Shown here one piece after another: positions 53,748-62,322 of a stretch of 64,000 bases of DNA. Each line of letters begins with the position of its first letter. Position 1 is the stretch's first letter. Under the pieces are notes generated by a model. That model was not told the origin of the DNA, made no database searches, and worked only from the letters and a program-made list of their open reading frames with translations. Made by a program: the position numbers and the translations under genes. Source of the stretch: Archaeoglobales archaeon (lineage in GTDB: Archaea > Halobacteriota > Archaeoglobi > Archaeoglobales > Archaeoglobaceae); assembly GCA_011605865.1 (NCBI GenBank), contig JAAOZI010000003.1, positions 62,001 through 126,000 on the forward strand, given 5' to 3'.

Positions 53748-54682
53748 AGCCCGCGTTTCAGTATGTAAAGGAAGAAGGGTGAACCGAGGATCGCGGTCAT
53801 GGCTCCAACAGGGATTTCCCCGCTTGTGCATGTTCTTGCAAGCAGATCTACCAGAGGCATCAATGTGGCGCCGAACAGAATCGCGGAGGGCAGCAGTCTT
53901 TGATGGGCCTCGCCGAAAATCAGCCTCATTGTGTGAGGAACGATTATTCCAACAAAACCTATAATCCCGCAGACGGCAACGGTTGCAGACGTTAAAAGCG
54001 ATGTTACGGCAATGAGCTCTTTTCTGAACCTCTCAACATTTATCCCAACCGATCTTGCATGCTCTTCGCCCAGCAGTATTGCATTTAGGTTCCAGGAATT
54101 GAGCAGCAGATAGGTAATTCCTATGAAAAATGGGATTATTATAAGCCATATCTTCTGCCATACGGCCCTTGAAAAACTGCCCATTATCCAGAAGATGATT
54201 TCATGAGCGCTTTGTTGCGAGAAGTATATAATTATTGCGGTAAGCCCGGAAAGAAATGAAGAAACTGCAATTCCGGCCAGAAGCACCGCATAACTTTCTC
54301 CATGCCTTCCGAGTCTGTAGACAGTGAAGGAGACGATCAATGAGGTTATGAAGGCTGAAATTACGATGTTCCACGTGCTTCCTATTCCTAGGGAGATAAC
54401 GAGTGCAGCACCAACACTGGCTGCGCTGGAAACACCCAGAATGTATGGGTCGGCAAGGGGATTGCGGAAGAACGCCTGCATTGCGCATCCAGCAGATGCC
54501 AGCGATGCTCCGACCAGCATCGCTAGAAGAACTCTCGGCAGCCTGTAGTCGAGGACAACTGTTTGCATTAGGGGATCCTTAAAGTCAATAAATCCCGCTG
54601 GGCCGAAAGATATGCCTAGAATTAGTGAGATCGCGCATGCGAGCAGCAGCGCAGCGGTTTTTGCAAATTTCACAAGTAACAT
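53744..54682 (-). CDS. btuC: ABC transporter permease, FecCD/BtuC type
   Basis: A 312-residue membrane permease of the FecCD family with about nine or ten transmembrane segments. Signatures: DYRLPRVLLAMLVGASLASAGCAMQAFFRNPLADPYILG (read in parts; the classic RLPR and NPLADP blocks), GIVVPHTMRL-like GIIVPHTMRLIFG, and GEIPVGAMTAILGSPFFLYIL at the end. It is the first gene of the minus-strand btuC-btuD pair and diverges from the surface-protein genes. Confidence 0.92.
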   Translation of the reverse strand: MLLVKFAKTAALLLACAISLILGISFGPAGFIDFKDPLMQTVVLDYRLPRVLLAMLVGASLASAGCAMQAFFRNPLADPYILGVSSAASVGAALVISLGIGSTWNIVISAFITSLIVSFTVYRLGRHGESYAVLLAGIAVSSFLSGLTAIIIYFSQQSAHEIIFWIMGSFSRAVWQKIWLIIIPFFIGITYLLLNSWNLNAILLGEEHARSVGINVERFRKELIAVTSLLTSATVAVCGIIGFVGIIVPHTMRLIFGEAHQRLLPSAILFGATLMPLVDLLARTCTSGEIPVGAMTAILGSPFFLYILKRGL

Positions 54683-54773
54683 GAAGCATGAGTCAAATAA
54701 ACTTTACTATGGAAATAAAAAAATCTTGATTTCAAACCAAAAAGTTTTTAATTCATGAGTCCTCTTTTCCTTC
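54683..54773. promoter_or_regulatory. Divergent btu promoter with repeated CATGAGTC
   Basis: CATGAGTC occurs at 54689-54696 and 54753-54760, once in each promoter between the TATA-like element and the start codon (AGTTTATTTG for btuC on the minus strand, AGTTTTTAATTC for the plus-strand gene at 54774). The first copy extends to the palindrome TGAGTCA. Sites at equivalent positions of both promoters suggest a common repressor. No cobalamin riboswitch-like structure was recognised. Read by eye; inference. Confidence 0.45.
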
Positions 54774-56603
54774 ATGAAGCTCGCAATCGCATACCTAATA
54801 CTTCTTTCACTGGCATCTTTAGCCAGTGCGAATGCTTTCCAAGGAGATGTATCGCATCTTGGGAACTTTTCATCGAGCATCGATGGGCAGGTAATCCCAA
54901 AACTCGAGTGGAAGACTTATATAAGCGGGCTCGTGGGAGCACAGCCAGTGTATAGCAATGGAAAAATTTTCGTGACAAATTGGTATGGCTGGAGCGAATG
55001 GGAACCGGGATTATATGTTTTGAATGCGAGTAACGGAGAAATTTTGAAGAATTTCAGCAACATCCAGGGGGCATCAACGCCATTCGTTTATGAGGACAAG
55101 GTTATAGTCGGTGGAATGAAAGGAAAAGGGGGTTATTTGGGTTACCTTTACATAGTAAACCTAACAACTTCCGAAGTTAAAGAAATTCTGCTCGATACGC
55201 AGGAATCGTGGTACGGTGTAGCCTCTTCTCCAGTTGTCCACAATGGGAACATTTACGTTTTAACGCACTCGAATGGAACTCTCTGGAAAATTTCGATTGA
55301 TGGAAATATTCTCAACAAATTTACCACGGGAGGAGAAATAAAACCCTATACTTCCCCTGTTGTCGGCAATGACTTGATATGCTTCGCTGGAAACAGGAGC
55401 GGAAATGCCATTTTCTGCGTTAACGAAAGCCTTTATGAAATCTTCAATATAAGCGTTGACTCCAAGATAACGAATACGCCTACGCTTTACAACGACCTTC
55501 TGATCTTTGCAACAGAAAAGAAGCTTTATTTTGTAAACGTTACAGAAGGAAATGTTGTTAAAACAATGGATTTCAATGGATCCCTTTCTAGCGCTGCGAT
55601 TGGAGATTTCATCTATATTGGCTCCAGAGATGGAAAACTTTACGCGATAAACAAGACAACGCTTGAAGTTAATTGGACTTTTGAAGCGAATGGGAAAATA
55701 GACTCCTCACCGGCCTTTGCAAATGGTGTTGTTTACTTTGCAACGAACGTTCAGGAAGGTACAATCTATGCTGTCAGGAATGGCAAAGAGCTCTGGCATT
55801 ACACCTTGAAACCCCCTGAAAATAAATACTACAACATAATGTCATCCCCCTTCATTGCTGAAGGAAAACTGTTTATCGGAGCTGATAGCGGCTATGTTTA
55901 CTGCTTCAACTCAACTGGAACGATGGAGTTCAAAGTTACGCTTTCCCCTGGAAATATAACCTTGGATGGGAGAAAAATCAGCGGGACGTCAGCGCTTGCT
56001 GCACTTTACGAGGCATCGAGATATCGGCTAGAAGACGCCGAAATCGTCTTTAGCTTGAATGTCAGCTGGTATAACAATTCTGCTTTTGTCAATTCCATAA
56101 TGGGTCTCGAGCCAAGCCCTGATTGGTTATGGGGGTGGTCTATCTGGAATTCGACAGCTCCACTTGTCTCTGCCAGCTCATATCTCTTGCAGAATGGTGA
56201 AACGATCTATTACTGCTACGGATGCTCCACACTTCCCGGGCCTGGGAATTCGACGGTTGTTCTGGAGATAACAGCGAATGTTAGACCTCTGGGAATCAAT
56301 GATTTCGTGGTTTCAAATGGAGCAAGGGGAGGAAATGCTACAGCTTACATTAATGTAACAGCAGCCGAGGAAAACTGGTTCCTGGCAGTTGTCAGCGGCA
56401 TTAACGAAAAAGGAGATTACGTTGCCGGGATATCAACTTTTTATCTCAGCAAAGGCGGTGAGTTTAGCGTTCCCGTTCTGATACACATCCCGCAGAGAAA
56501 TGAAGCGGGAAATTACACTCTTTATGCAGCGGTTTACAGGCTGAATGAGTATCCAAACAATTTCATAGCAATTTCTCAGCCCAGAATTTGTAGGGTGAGC
56601 TGA
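54774..56603 (+). CDS. Secreted PQQ-type beta-propeller protein with DUF4430-like C-domain
   Basis: A 609-residue extracytoplasmic protein: signal peptide (KLAIAYLILLSLASLASANA), a PQQ/quinoprotein-type beta-propeller (about 40-390; repeated blades such as GKIFVTNWYG, GNIYVLTHSNGTLWKI, DGKLYAINKTT, SGYVYCFNSTG-like GYVYCFNS), then a domain (about 405-500) matching the DUF4430 pattern: ITLDGRKISGTSALAALYEAS ... WLWGWSIWN ... ETIYYCYG. A final beta domain follows. It is cotranscribed with the next two genes (1-nt and 4-nt overlaps) and divergent from btuCD. A role in capturing corrinoids at the surface is inferred. Confidence 0.75.
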   Translation: MKLAIAYLILLSLASLASANAFQGDVSHLGNFSSSIDGQVIPKLEWKTYISGLVGAQPVYSNGKIFVTNWYGWSEWEPGLYVLNASNGEILKNFSNIQGASTPFVYEDKVIVGGMKGKGGYLGYLYIVNLTTSEVKEILLDTQESWYGVASSPVVHNGNIYVLTHSNGTLWKISIDGNILNKFTTGGEIKPYTSPVVGNDLICFAGNRSGNAIFCVNESLYEIFNISVDSKITNTPTLYNDLLIFATEKKLYFVNVTEGNVVKTMDFNGSLSSAAIGDFIYIGSRDGKLYAINKTTLEVNWTFEANGKIDSSPAFANGVVYFATNVQEGTIYAVRNGKELWHYTLKPPENKYYNIMSSPFIAEGKLFIGADSGYVYCFNSTGTMEFKVTLSPGNITLDGRKISGTSALAALYEASRYRLEDAEIVFSLNVSWYNNSAFVNSIMGLEPSPDWLWGWSIWNSTAPLVSASSYLLQNGETIYYCYGCSTLPGPGNSTVVLEITANVRPLGINDFVVSNGARGGNATAYINVTAAEENWFLAVVSGINEKGDYVAGISTFYLSKGGEFSVPVLIHIPQRNEAGNYTLYAAVYRLNEYPNNFIAISQPRICRVS

Positions 56604-58999
56604 TGAAGGTCTTGAAGATTTTGATATTCCTCTCCCTTATTTCAATTCCAGTTTCGGCCCTCCAGCTGCAAGTCGTTGGAAACTGCGTCGGGGAGGAATT
56701 CAGAATTTCCGTGGAAAAGCAATCAATTTTCGTAATTAGAATAAATAACGGAACACCGATTTTTGCCGAGGGAAAGGAGGTCGTTTTCAGACCGCAGGTC
56801 GAGGGATATTTGAGGATCACTGCGATTTCCGGAAACGAAATCGAGGAAAAGGTCGTGAACGTTTCACTGTGTCCTCAGCCTCAGAGGACAGTTACCGGCA
56901 CAACTACTGGAATCCAGTCGCTCCCTTCCGGGAGCTTTGAAAAAGTGGTCGACGGAAAAAGCTACAGCATCGAATGGAGAACAGCATTAGGAGCTTTGGA
57001 GATGGCATCAAGGATAAAAGGTTTTTCGTACAGCCTGAAGGCAACGGACTGGGGTCTTTTTGTTGACTGCATAAAGGGCATCTGCTCAGGCTATGCTGGA
57101 AAAACGTCTGGATGGATGTACTGGGTGAACTATCCGAAGGATCCGCTTCCCGGAACTGCTGCACAGAACTACAGAATAAAGCCGGGAGACGTTGTGACAT
57201 GGTACTTCTCTATGGGAATGAGCGATACACCTGAAACCTCGCAGTTCATAGTTAGGATTTACATTGGAACAGACTACGGAATTTCCGTGCAGCTCAAATG
57301 GGAAGAGAACATTAAGCCCATAGCGGACTTCGACTTTTATCCGGAGAATCCTGTTGAGGGCGAGGAAATTGTATTCAACGCTTCTAAATCCTTCGATCCC
57401 GATGGATTCATAACCGACTATTTGTGGGAGTTTGGCGATGGCGAAATTGCATCTGGAGAAGTCGTGAAGCATGCTTACAAAAAAGCCGGGTTCTATAGGG
57501 TTAATCTGACCGTTTGGGATAACAACGGTGCATCGAATTCCGTTTCAAGAACACTGAAAGTGGGAGAAAAGAAGAAGGAAGTGGAATGGCTTGAATTTCG
57601 CGGAATTTCGATAGAGACGAATCTGGGAACTTTAAAGAGGATAGAATTCAAAGCTACTCAGCCGCTTGAGGTTAAAATTCGGAAAGCGGGTGTTCCAGAA
57701 ATAATCTATGCGGATATCTACGAATGCTTTGAAATCCGGGTAAAAGATAGCGTTCAGGCCGAACTGTTTTTCGAGATTCCGAAATCCTGGGGAGAAGTGG
57801 ATTTTTACAAGTACAACGGCAGCTGGGTGAAGCTGAAAGCTGAGCTCATAGAGAAGGATGAAAATCTCACATTCAAGGTTTTCATTGATTCTTTCAGCTA
57901 TATAGCCGTAGCAAAGGATTGGAAGAACTTCCCGCTGAAGGAAGGGGATTTGAGGATAGTTAAAGCCTTGGAATATCTGAAGGGTCTGCAGAGAAGCAGC
58001 GGAGGTTTTGCAAATCCGGGTGAGGAGGAAAGCATCGCAAAGACTTCATGGGCCATCATGGCAATTGCTGCAGCAGGCCAAGATCCGAGAAGCTGGACTA
58101 AAGAGGGCAAAAATCCGCTGGACTACATCAGAGAAAAGCTTCCTGAAGAAATTGATAGAATGGGTACGGCCGACTATGCAAGAACAATTCTTGCCCTATA
58201 CGCGGCAGGAGAGGATCCGAGGAATTTTTCGGGAATCGATTTAGTTGCTAAGCTGAAGGGGAGAATGAGGGAGAACGGGCAGATAGGAGACTTCGTTTAC
58301 ACAACGATCTGGGAGATAATAGCACTTTCGGCAGTAGGAGAGAACGTTAGCAAGTCTGCTGAATGGCTAAAGGCTCAGCAGAATCCGGATGGAGGTTTCC
58401 CCTGGACACCAGGTGAGCAGAGCGATTTCGATGACACTGCAGCTGCAATTCAAGCCCTTGTGGCTGCAAAAGAGCCAAGAAACTCTGAGGTGATTAAGAG
58501 GGCCGTTGAATACCTCAAAACGGGCCAGAATGATGACGGAGGAATGAGATATTTCGGAAGCTCTGCGAGCAATGCTGCAAGCGATGCTTGGACAATTCAG
58601 GCTTTGGTTGCCGTTGGGATAAATCCGATGGAATGGAGGGCAAACAACTCGAGCGTTGTCGATCATCTGCTTGCTTTGCAGACAGAACAGGGATATTTCA
58701 GGTATACCAGTTACAGCGATGAAAATCCCGGATATATGACTGTCTGCGCGGTAATATCGCTGCTGGGAAAACCCTTCCCAATAAAACCTGTAAAAGTTTT
58801 GGAAGTCAAAGAAATACAGATAGAAAAAACAACTCCGGCCCCTCTGGAAACTCCGGCTGTTCAACCGACTCCAGAAAAAACAGAAACTCCGGTAAACATA
58901 ACATCCAAGACTCCAGTTGAAAGAACGCCTGGATTTGAGGTCTTTGCGGCATTACTAGCAATTGCATTTGTCATCGCTTTGAGGGCTGTGAGGAGATGA
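56603..58999 (+). CDS. Surface protein: DUF4430, PKD, PGF-pre-PGF, prenyltransferase-like barrel, PGF-CTERM
   Basis: A 798-residue exported protein. Order: signal peptide (VLKILIFLSLISIPVSA); DUF4430 (about 112-206: TALGALEMASRIKGFSY, SGWMYWVNY, YRIKPGDVVTWYFS); PKD (about 232-325: FNASKSFDPDGFITDYLWEFGDG); a PGF-pre-PGF-like domain (about 335-440); an alpha/alpha-barrel of prenyltransferase/squalene-cyclase repeats (about 448-715: LKGLQRSSGGFANP, LKAQQNPDGGFPW, LKTGQNDDGGMRYF); a Pro/Thr linker; and a PGF-CTERM signal (TPGFEVFAALLAIAFVIAL, then RAVRR) for archaeosortase processing. DUF4430 plus an alpha/alpha-barrel are the two domain types of intrinsic factor and transcobalamin. It is overlapped by btuF. 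The function (corrinoid binding at the surface) is inferred. Confidence 0.8.
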   Translation: MKVLKILIFLSLISIPVSALQLQVVGNCVGEEFRISVEKQSIFVIRINNGTPIFAEGKEVVFRPQVEGYLRITAISGNEIEEKVVNVSLCPQPQRTVTGTTTGIQSLPSGSFEKVVDGKSYSIEWRTALGALEMASRIKGFSYSLKATDWGLFVDCIKGICSGYAGKTSGWMYWVNYPKDPLPGTAAQNYRIKPGDVVTWYFSMGMSDTPETSQFIVRIYIGTDYGISVQLKWEENIKPIADFDFYPENPVEGEEIVFNASKSFDPDGFITDYLWEFGDGEIASGEVVKHAYKKAGFYRVNLTVWDNNGASNSVSRTLKVGEKKKEVEWLEFRGISIETNLGTLKRIEFKATQPLEVKIRKAGVPEIIYADIYECFEIRVKDSVQAELFFEIPKSWGEVDFYKYNGSWVKLKAELIEKDENLTFKVFIDSFSYIAVAKDWKNFPLKEGDLRIVKALEYLKGLQRSSGGFANPGEEESIAKTSWAIMAIAAAGQDPRSWTKEGKNPLDYIREKLPEEIDRMGTADYARTILALYAAGEDPRNFSGIDLVAKLKGRMRENGQIGDFVYTTIWEIIALSAVGENVSKSAEWLKAQQNPDGGFPWTPGEQSDFDDTAAAIQALVAAKEPRNSEVIKRAVEYLKTGQNDDGGMRYFGSSASNAASDAWTIQALVAVGINPMEWRANNSSVVDHLLALQTEQGYFRYTSYSDENPGYMTVCAVISLLGKPFPIKPVKVLEVKEIQIEKTTPAPLETPAVQPTPEKTETPVNITSKTPVERTPGFEVFAALLAIAFVIALRAVRR

Positions 59000-59916
59000 A
59001 GAAGGCAGTTTTAATATTCCTATTTGTTTTCCTATCCTTTTGCGTTTCTGAAAATTTGCCGGATAAGGCATACGTAGTCGATGATACAAATTATACGGTC
59101 AAGGTTGAGGGAATTCCGAAAAGGATAGTCTCTCTCGCTCCAAGCAACACGGAAATACTCTTCGCAATAGGTGCTGGTGAGCAGGTTGTTGGAGTTACCG
59201 ACTACTGCAATTACCCCCCGGAGGTCCTCGAGCTTAAAAAAGAGGGAAAGCTGAAAACTGTTGGTGGGTATTCCACTGTCAACATCGAGCGGGTTATGGC
59301 ACTGAAGCCGGATCTCGTTGTTGGAGCCTATGGCAATGGGCTTCAGACGATAGAGACGATGAGGGCTTTCGGACTGAAAGTTGTGGCATTCAATCCAAAG
59401 AATCTATCCGATGTTATGGAAAGCATAGTTAAGATTGGAAAGCTAACAGGTCACGATCGGGAAGCATCGGAAGTTGTGGAGGATATGAAAAGAAAAATAG
59501 AAGCTGTAAAAAATGCTGTTTCTGGAAAAAAGAGGGTTAAAGTTGCGCACATTTTATGGCACGATCCAATTTTTGTGAGCGGGAGAAACACATTTATAGA
59601 CGAGTTGATCCAGGTTGCGGGAGGGGAAAACGCGTTTGCATTCGACGGCTGGAGAGCTGTAAGCGTTGAAGACATAATTTCCGCAAATCCTGAGTTGATA
59701 GTCGTCAGCAGCGGAACCGGAATGGGCAGGGGTGAAGATGTGGTATACAAATGGGTTATAAGCGATCCCTGGCTAAAAAATGTTGAAGCTGTGAAGAATG
59801 GAAGAGTTTTTGTCATCGATGCGGACATAATATCGAGGCCCTCTCAAAGATTGGGCGATGCTGCAGTTGAGCTTGCAAGGATTATCCATGGAGTTGTAGT
59901 TTCAAATTCCCAGTAG
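58996..59916 (+). CDS. btuF: ABC transporter substrate-binding protein, BtuF type
   Basis: A 306-residue periplasmic-binding protein of the BtuF/FecB fold, delivering corrinoids (or another chelate) to BtuCD. N-terminal signal with a cysteine (FLFVFLSFCVSENL, lipoprotein-like). Fold markers: PKRIVSLAPSNTEILFAIGAGEQVVGVTDYCNYPPEV (read in parts), KPDLVVGAYGNG, and ANPELIVVSSGTGMG with ISRPSQRLGDAAVELARII at the end. The ATG overlaps the previous gene by 4 nt, so binding protein and surface proteins are coexpressed. Confidence 0.9.
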   Translation: MKKAVLIFLFVFLSFCVSENLPDKAYVVDDTNYTVKVEGIPKRIVSLAPSNTEILFAIGAGEQVVGVTDYCNYPPEVLELKKEGKLKTVGGYSTVNIERVMALKPDLVVGAYGNGLQTIETMRAFGLKVVAFNPKNLSDVMESIVKIGKLTGHDREASEVVEDMKRKIEAVKNAVSGKKRVKVAHILWHDPIFVSGRNTFIDELIQVAGGENAFAFDGWRAVSVEDIISANPELIVVSSGTGMGRGEDVVYKWVISDPWLKNVEAVKNGRVFVIDADIISRPSQRLGDAAVELARIIHGVVVSNSQ

Positions 59917-59974
59917 AAAAAAAGAAAAAATAACGTTAAAATCCTTGGAGAATTTTAAAGAAGAAATATTTCGA

Positions 59975-60016
59975 AAGCTTTGTGAAGCTTAATAAAGCAT
60001 GGTAAAGCTTTAAAGC
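59975..60016 (+). promoter_or_regulatory. AAGC motifs at 10-bp spacing upstream of a TATA box
   Basis: AAGC begins at 59975, 59985, 59995 and 60005, exactly 10 bp apart, with another at 60013. The array ends about 20 bp ahead of CTATATATTT (60035-60044), the TATA box for the gene at 60077. Helically phased sites on one DNA face suggest a cooperative activator or bent DNA. Nothing else is recognised in 59917-60030. Confidence 0.5.
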
Positions 60017-60076
60017 ATTGAAGTTGGAAAGTTTCTATATATTTAACAAAGATGCAATTGAACTTTGGTGAGGGGG

Positions 60077-61054
60077 ATGAGGTGGGTGCTGCTTGTAGTT
60101 GCATTAGCGTTACTCGCAACGGTTCCGGCAATCGCGGCAAGTCCGGATGAAAAACCGGGAGTAGGAAAGGCATTTGGTGCCGGAAAGGGAGATGAAATCA
60201 GGGAAAAAATGTTCCAGGAGCGTAAGGAGATGATGACGACATGGCTGCAGAATTGCGATAGATGGATGGAGAGACTTCGAGCGAGGGTTGAGGAATCAAA
60301 CATCGGTCAGGAATCAAAGCTAAGGATACAGGAGAGAATAAACAATGTGGAGAACAGGATAAATGAAATCAAGGCCAGAATAGGGAGTGCAAAAGACTAC
60401 GATGAACTCAGAAATGCAACGAGAGAAAGCAAGGAAATATGGCTGGGAATTTCTAAAGAGATGAGAATGATAGCGTATGAAAATTACGTCTCGCACATTG
60501 ATAATGTTCTTCGAAAACTCGATGAAATTGCTGACCGCTTTGAGAGCTATGGACTGGATACTACGCAGTTGAGAAATGCCATAAACGAAGCAAATTCAAC
60601 ATTGCAAAGTGTCAGGGAAAAGATGGCCGGAGGCACTGTTACACCGAAGGACATTGCGGAGCTGAATAAGAAGGTGATGAACGCTTTTAATGAAGCGAAG
60701 AGACTTGCTAGGGAGTACAAGCCCAAGCCCAGCGACGGAATCCTTATGGCAAATGTTAATGGAAACTTCACCCTTACCGGAAACATGACGGCGCTTATAA
60801 AGGGAAATGGAGAGCTCCATGCTACTGCAACTGCCAAAAGCGAGTCAAAAGGAGCGGCAGAAAGGATTGAGGCTCTCGTTGTAAGGGGAAATGTAAATGT
60901 TAATGGCAATGGTACTTTCAAGATAGTGGCGCATGGAAACGGAACCCTTACCTTAAACGATGGGAGCGCGAGTTATGTATTCAAGCAATGCGTAAACCAG
61001 AAGTTTGTAAATGGGACTTTGAGCAAAGGAGAATCTATAAGCTTCGGGTGTTGA
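60077..61054 (+). CDS. Secreted coiled-coil protein, uncharacterised
   Basis: A 325-residue exported protein: signal peptide (WVLLVVALALLATVPAIAA), a long charged helical region of about 190 residues (EKMFQERKEMMTTWLQNCDRWMERLRARVEE... read in parts) likely forming coiled coils, then a C-terminal beta-rich region with repeated N-G sequences (VNGNFTLTGNMTALIKGNGE, VNVNGNGTFKIVAHGNGTL) and a final cysteine. ATG 60077 has the GGTGAGGGGG Shine-Dalgarno; the phased AAGC array and TATA lie upstream. A lipoprotein gene follows by 3 nt. Confidence 0.75.
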   Translation: MRWVLLVVALALLATVPAIAASPDEKPGVGKAFGAGKGDEIREKMFQERKEMMTTWLQNCDRWMERLRARVEESNIGQESKLRIQERINNVENRINEIKARIGSAKDYDELRNATRESKEIWLGISKEMRMIAYENYVSHIDNVLRKLDEIADRFESYGLDTTQLRNAINEANSTLQSVREKMAGGTVTPKDIAELNKKVMNAFNEAKRLAREYKPKPSDGILMANVNGNFTLTGNMTALIKGNGELHATATAKSESKGAAERIEALVVRGNVNVNGNGTFKIVAHGNGTLTLNDGSASYVFKQCVNQKFVNGTLSKGESISFGC

Positions 61055-61057
61055 TCG

Positions 61058-61309
61058 ATGAAGCGATTCAGCATTTTTTTAATAACCATATCACTGCTTT
61101 TTCTTGGCTGTTCCTCACCTGAAGGTGGAAAGGCGCCTGTAACGCCGGCCACAACTCCTTCAAAGCCGACTCCAACTCCCACGCAAACTCCGGCTGAACA
61201 GAGTACCGGGAGTGATCTGGGAATTGAAGATATCCAGAAAGATCTAGAAGAGCTCGAGAAAATGCTTTCGGAGCTTGAAGAGCTTGAAAACGTAACGTTT
61301 GAGGTTTGA
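61058..61309 (+). CDS. Small secreted lipoprotein-like protein
   Basis: An 83-residue protein: signal with lipobox-like LLFLGCSS (cysteine near residue 18), a Pro/Thr linker (TPATTPSKPTPTPTQTPAE) and an acidic C-terminal helix with heptad leucines (LEELEKMLSELEELENV). It starts 3 nt after the coiled-coil protein gene and may attach to it at the cell surface through the acidic helix. The family is not recognised. Confidence 0.75.
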   Translation: MKRFSIFLITISLLFLGCSSPEGGKAPVTPATTPSKPTPTPTQTPAEQSTGSDLGIEDIQKDLEELEKMLSELEELENVTFEV

Positions 61310-61333
61310 GCTTTTGCAAGATATTGCGGATTT

Positions 61334-61506
<173 letters not shown>

Positions 61507-61580
61507 GTTCTGTATCCAACTACCTAGGCTCTGAGTTTTTTTCTTTTTTGTGGCAAAAAGATTTCAAAATGTTTGGAATA

Positions 61581-61662
61581 TGCGGGGGGCGGGATTCGAA
61601 CCCGCGGACCCCTACGGGACAGGGTCTTAAGCCCTGCGCCTTTTCCGCTCGGCAACCCCCGC
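61581..61662 (-). tRNA. tRNA-Leu (TAA anticodon)
   Basis: Minus-strand class II cloverleaf: acceptor GCGGGGG/CCCCCGC, anticodon arm CAGGG-CTTAAGA-CCCTG with anticodon TAA, long variable arm (TCCCGTAGGGGT), T arm GTTCGAATC, discriminator A at 61581. TTTTATAAG (about 61687-61695) lies 26-30 nt ahead and is its likely TATA box. The remaining 61700-61949 region holds no convincing gene apart from promoter sequence. Confidence 0.97.
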
Positions 61663-61949
61663 ATGCCATTAAATCTGCAACCCTCAACTTATAAAACCTT
61701 TGTTGAAATTCTTAATGGACTATGAAGCTGAGGAGGGCAAAGGAAAGACTTGAAAGGAATGAACCTATCTTAACTAGAAGGAAGAATATTTGACATCTTT
61801 GAGCTTCATTGTGCAATATTTAGGCTTTCAGTTGCAAGTCTGAACCAGACAACCCATCAGTAGGGAATTTCATAAAAAGTTTATGAGCTTTATGTACAAA
61901 ATAGGTGATAGATAAAAAAGTATAAATAGTTCTAAGTGTCATTTAAAAC

Positions 61950-62282
61950 ATGTCAGCTTGGAGTGATATGAGAAGAGAGATCGTTTTTTCAGTTGTGATG
62001 GTTTTTTCTGCTGCAGGCCTCGTTTACAAATGGCTATCCCTTAATGAGAGGGTAGATTTTGTAGTAGTTTTCCTTGCGGCCCTACTTGTAGCAAGCCTAG
62101 CATTGCTACTGATAAGCGTGGAGCTTAGAATGCAGTCCATGACTGAGGAGTTCCAGAACGTCAGGAGAACTATTGCGATAAGTTCCGACGAGCTCGAAGA
62201 CAGGATCTATAGGACTATAAGACCGGAAATTAGGGAACTCGGTGAGAGAATAGATTCTCTACAGAGAAAGCTGTTTAGATAA
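61950..62282 (+). CDS. Small two-span membrane protein with coiled-coil tail
   Basis: A 110-residue protein: two transmembrane segments (IVFSVVMVFSAAGLVYKWL and FVVVFLAALLVASLALLLI) and a cytosolic coiled-coil (ELRMQSMTEEFQNVRRTI, ELEDRIYRTIRPEIRELGERI read in parts). TATAAATA at 61921-61928 lies 25 nt ahead of the ATG, fitting a leaderless start. It sits 40 nt ahead of aIF1A on the same strand. No family is recognised; it might be a scaffold or sensor. Confidence 0.75.
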   Translation: MSAWSDMRREIVFSVVMVFSAAGLVYKWLSLNERVDFVVVFLAALLVASLALLLISVELRMQSMTEEFQNVRRTIAISSDELEDRIYRTIRPEIRELGERIDSLQRKLFR

Positions 62283-62322
62283 ATTATTTAAACAAAGTCA
62301 AGACGTCTTTTGAGGTGTCGCT

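Noticed and set aside
54683-54773. Possible cobalamin riboswitch at the btu locus
   Set aside because: The region is only 91 bp, holds two promoters and shows no B12-box-like sequence or long structured leader.
59917-60076. Possible CRISPR-like array because of repeated AAGC units
   Set aside because: Repeat units are only 4 bp with 10-bp period and no spacers; it fits a promoter element. No CRISPR repeats were seen anywhere in the window.
61722-61793. 23-codon basic frame (MKLRRAKERLERNEPILTR...)
   Set aside because: The upstream TATA element is better explained as the promoter of the divergent tRNA-Leu, there is no Shine-Dalgarno sequence and the frame is too short to judge.
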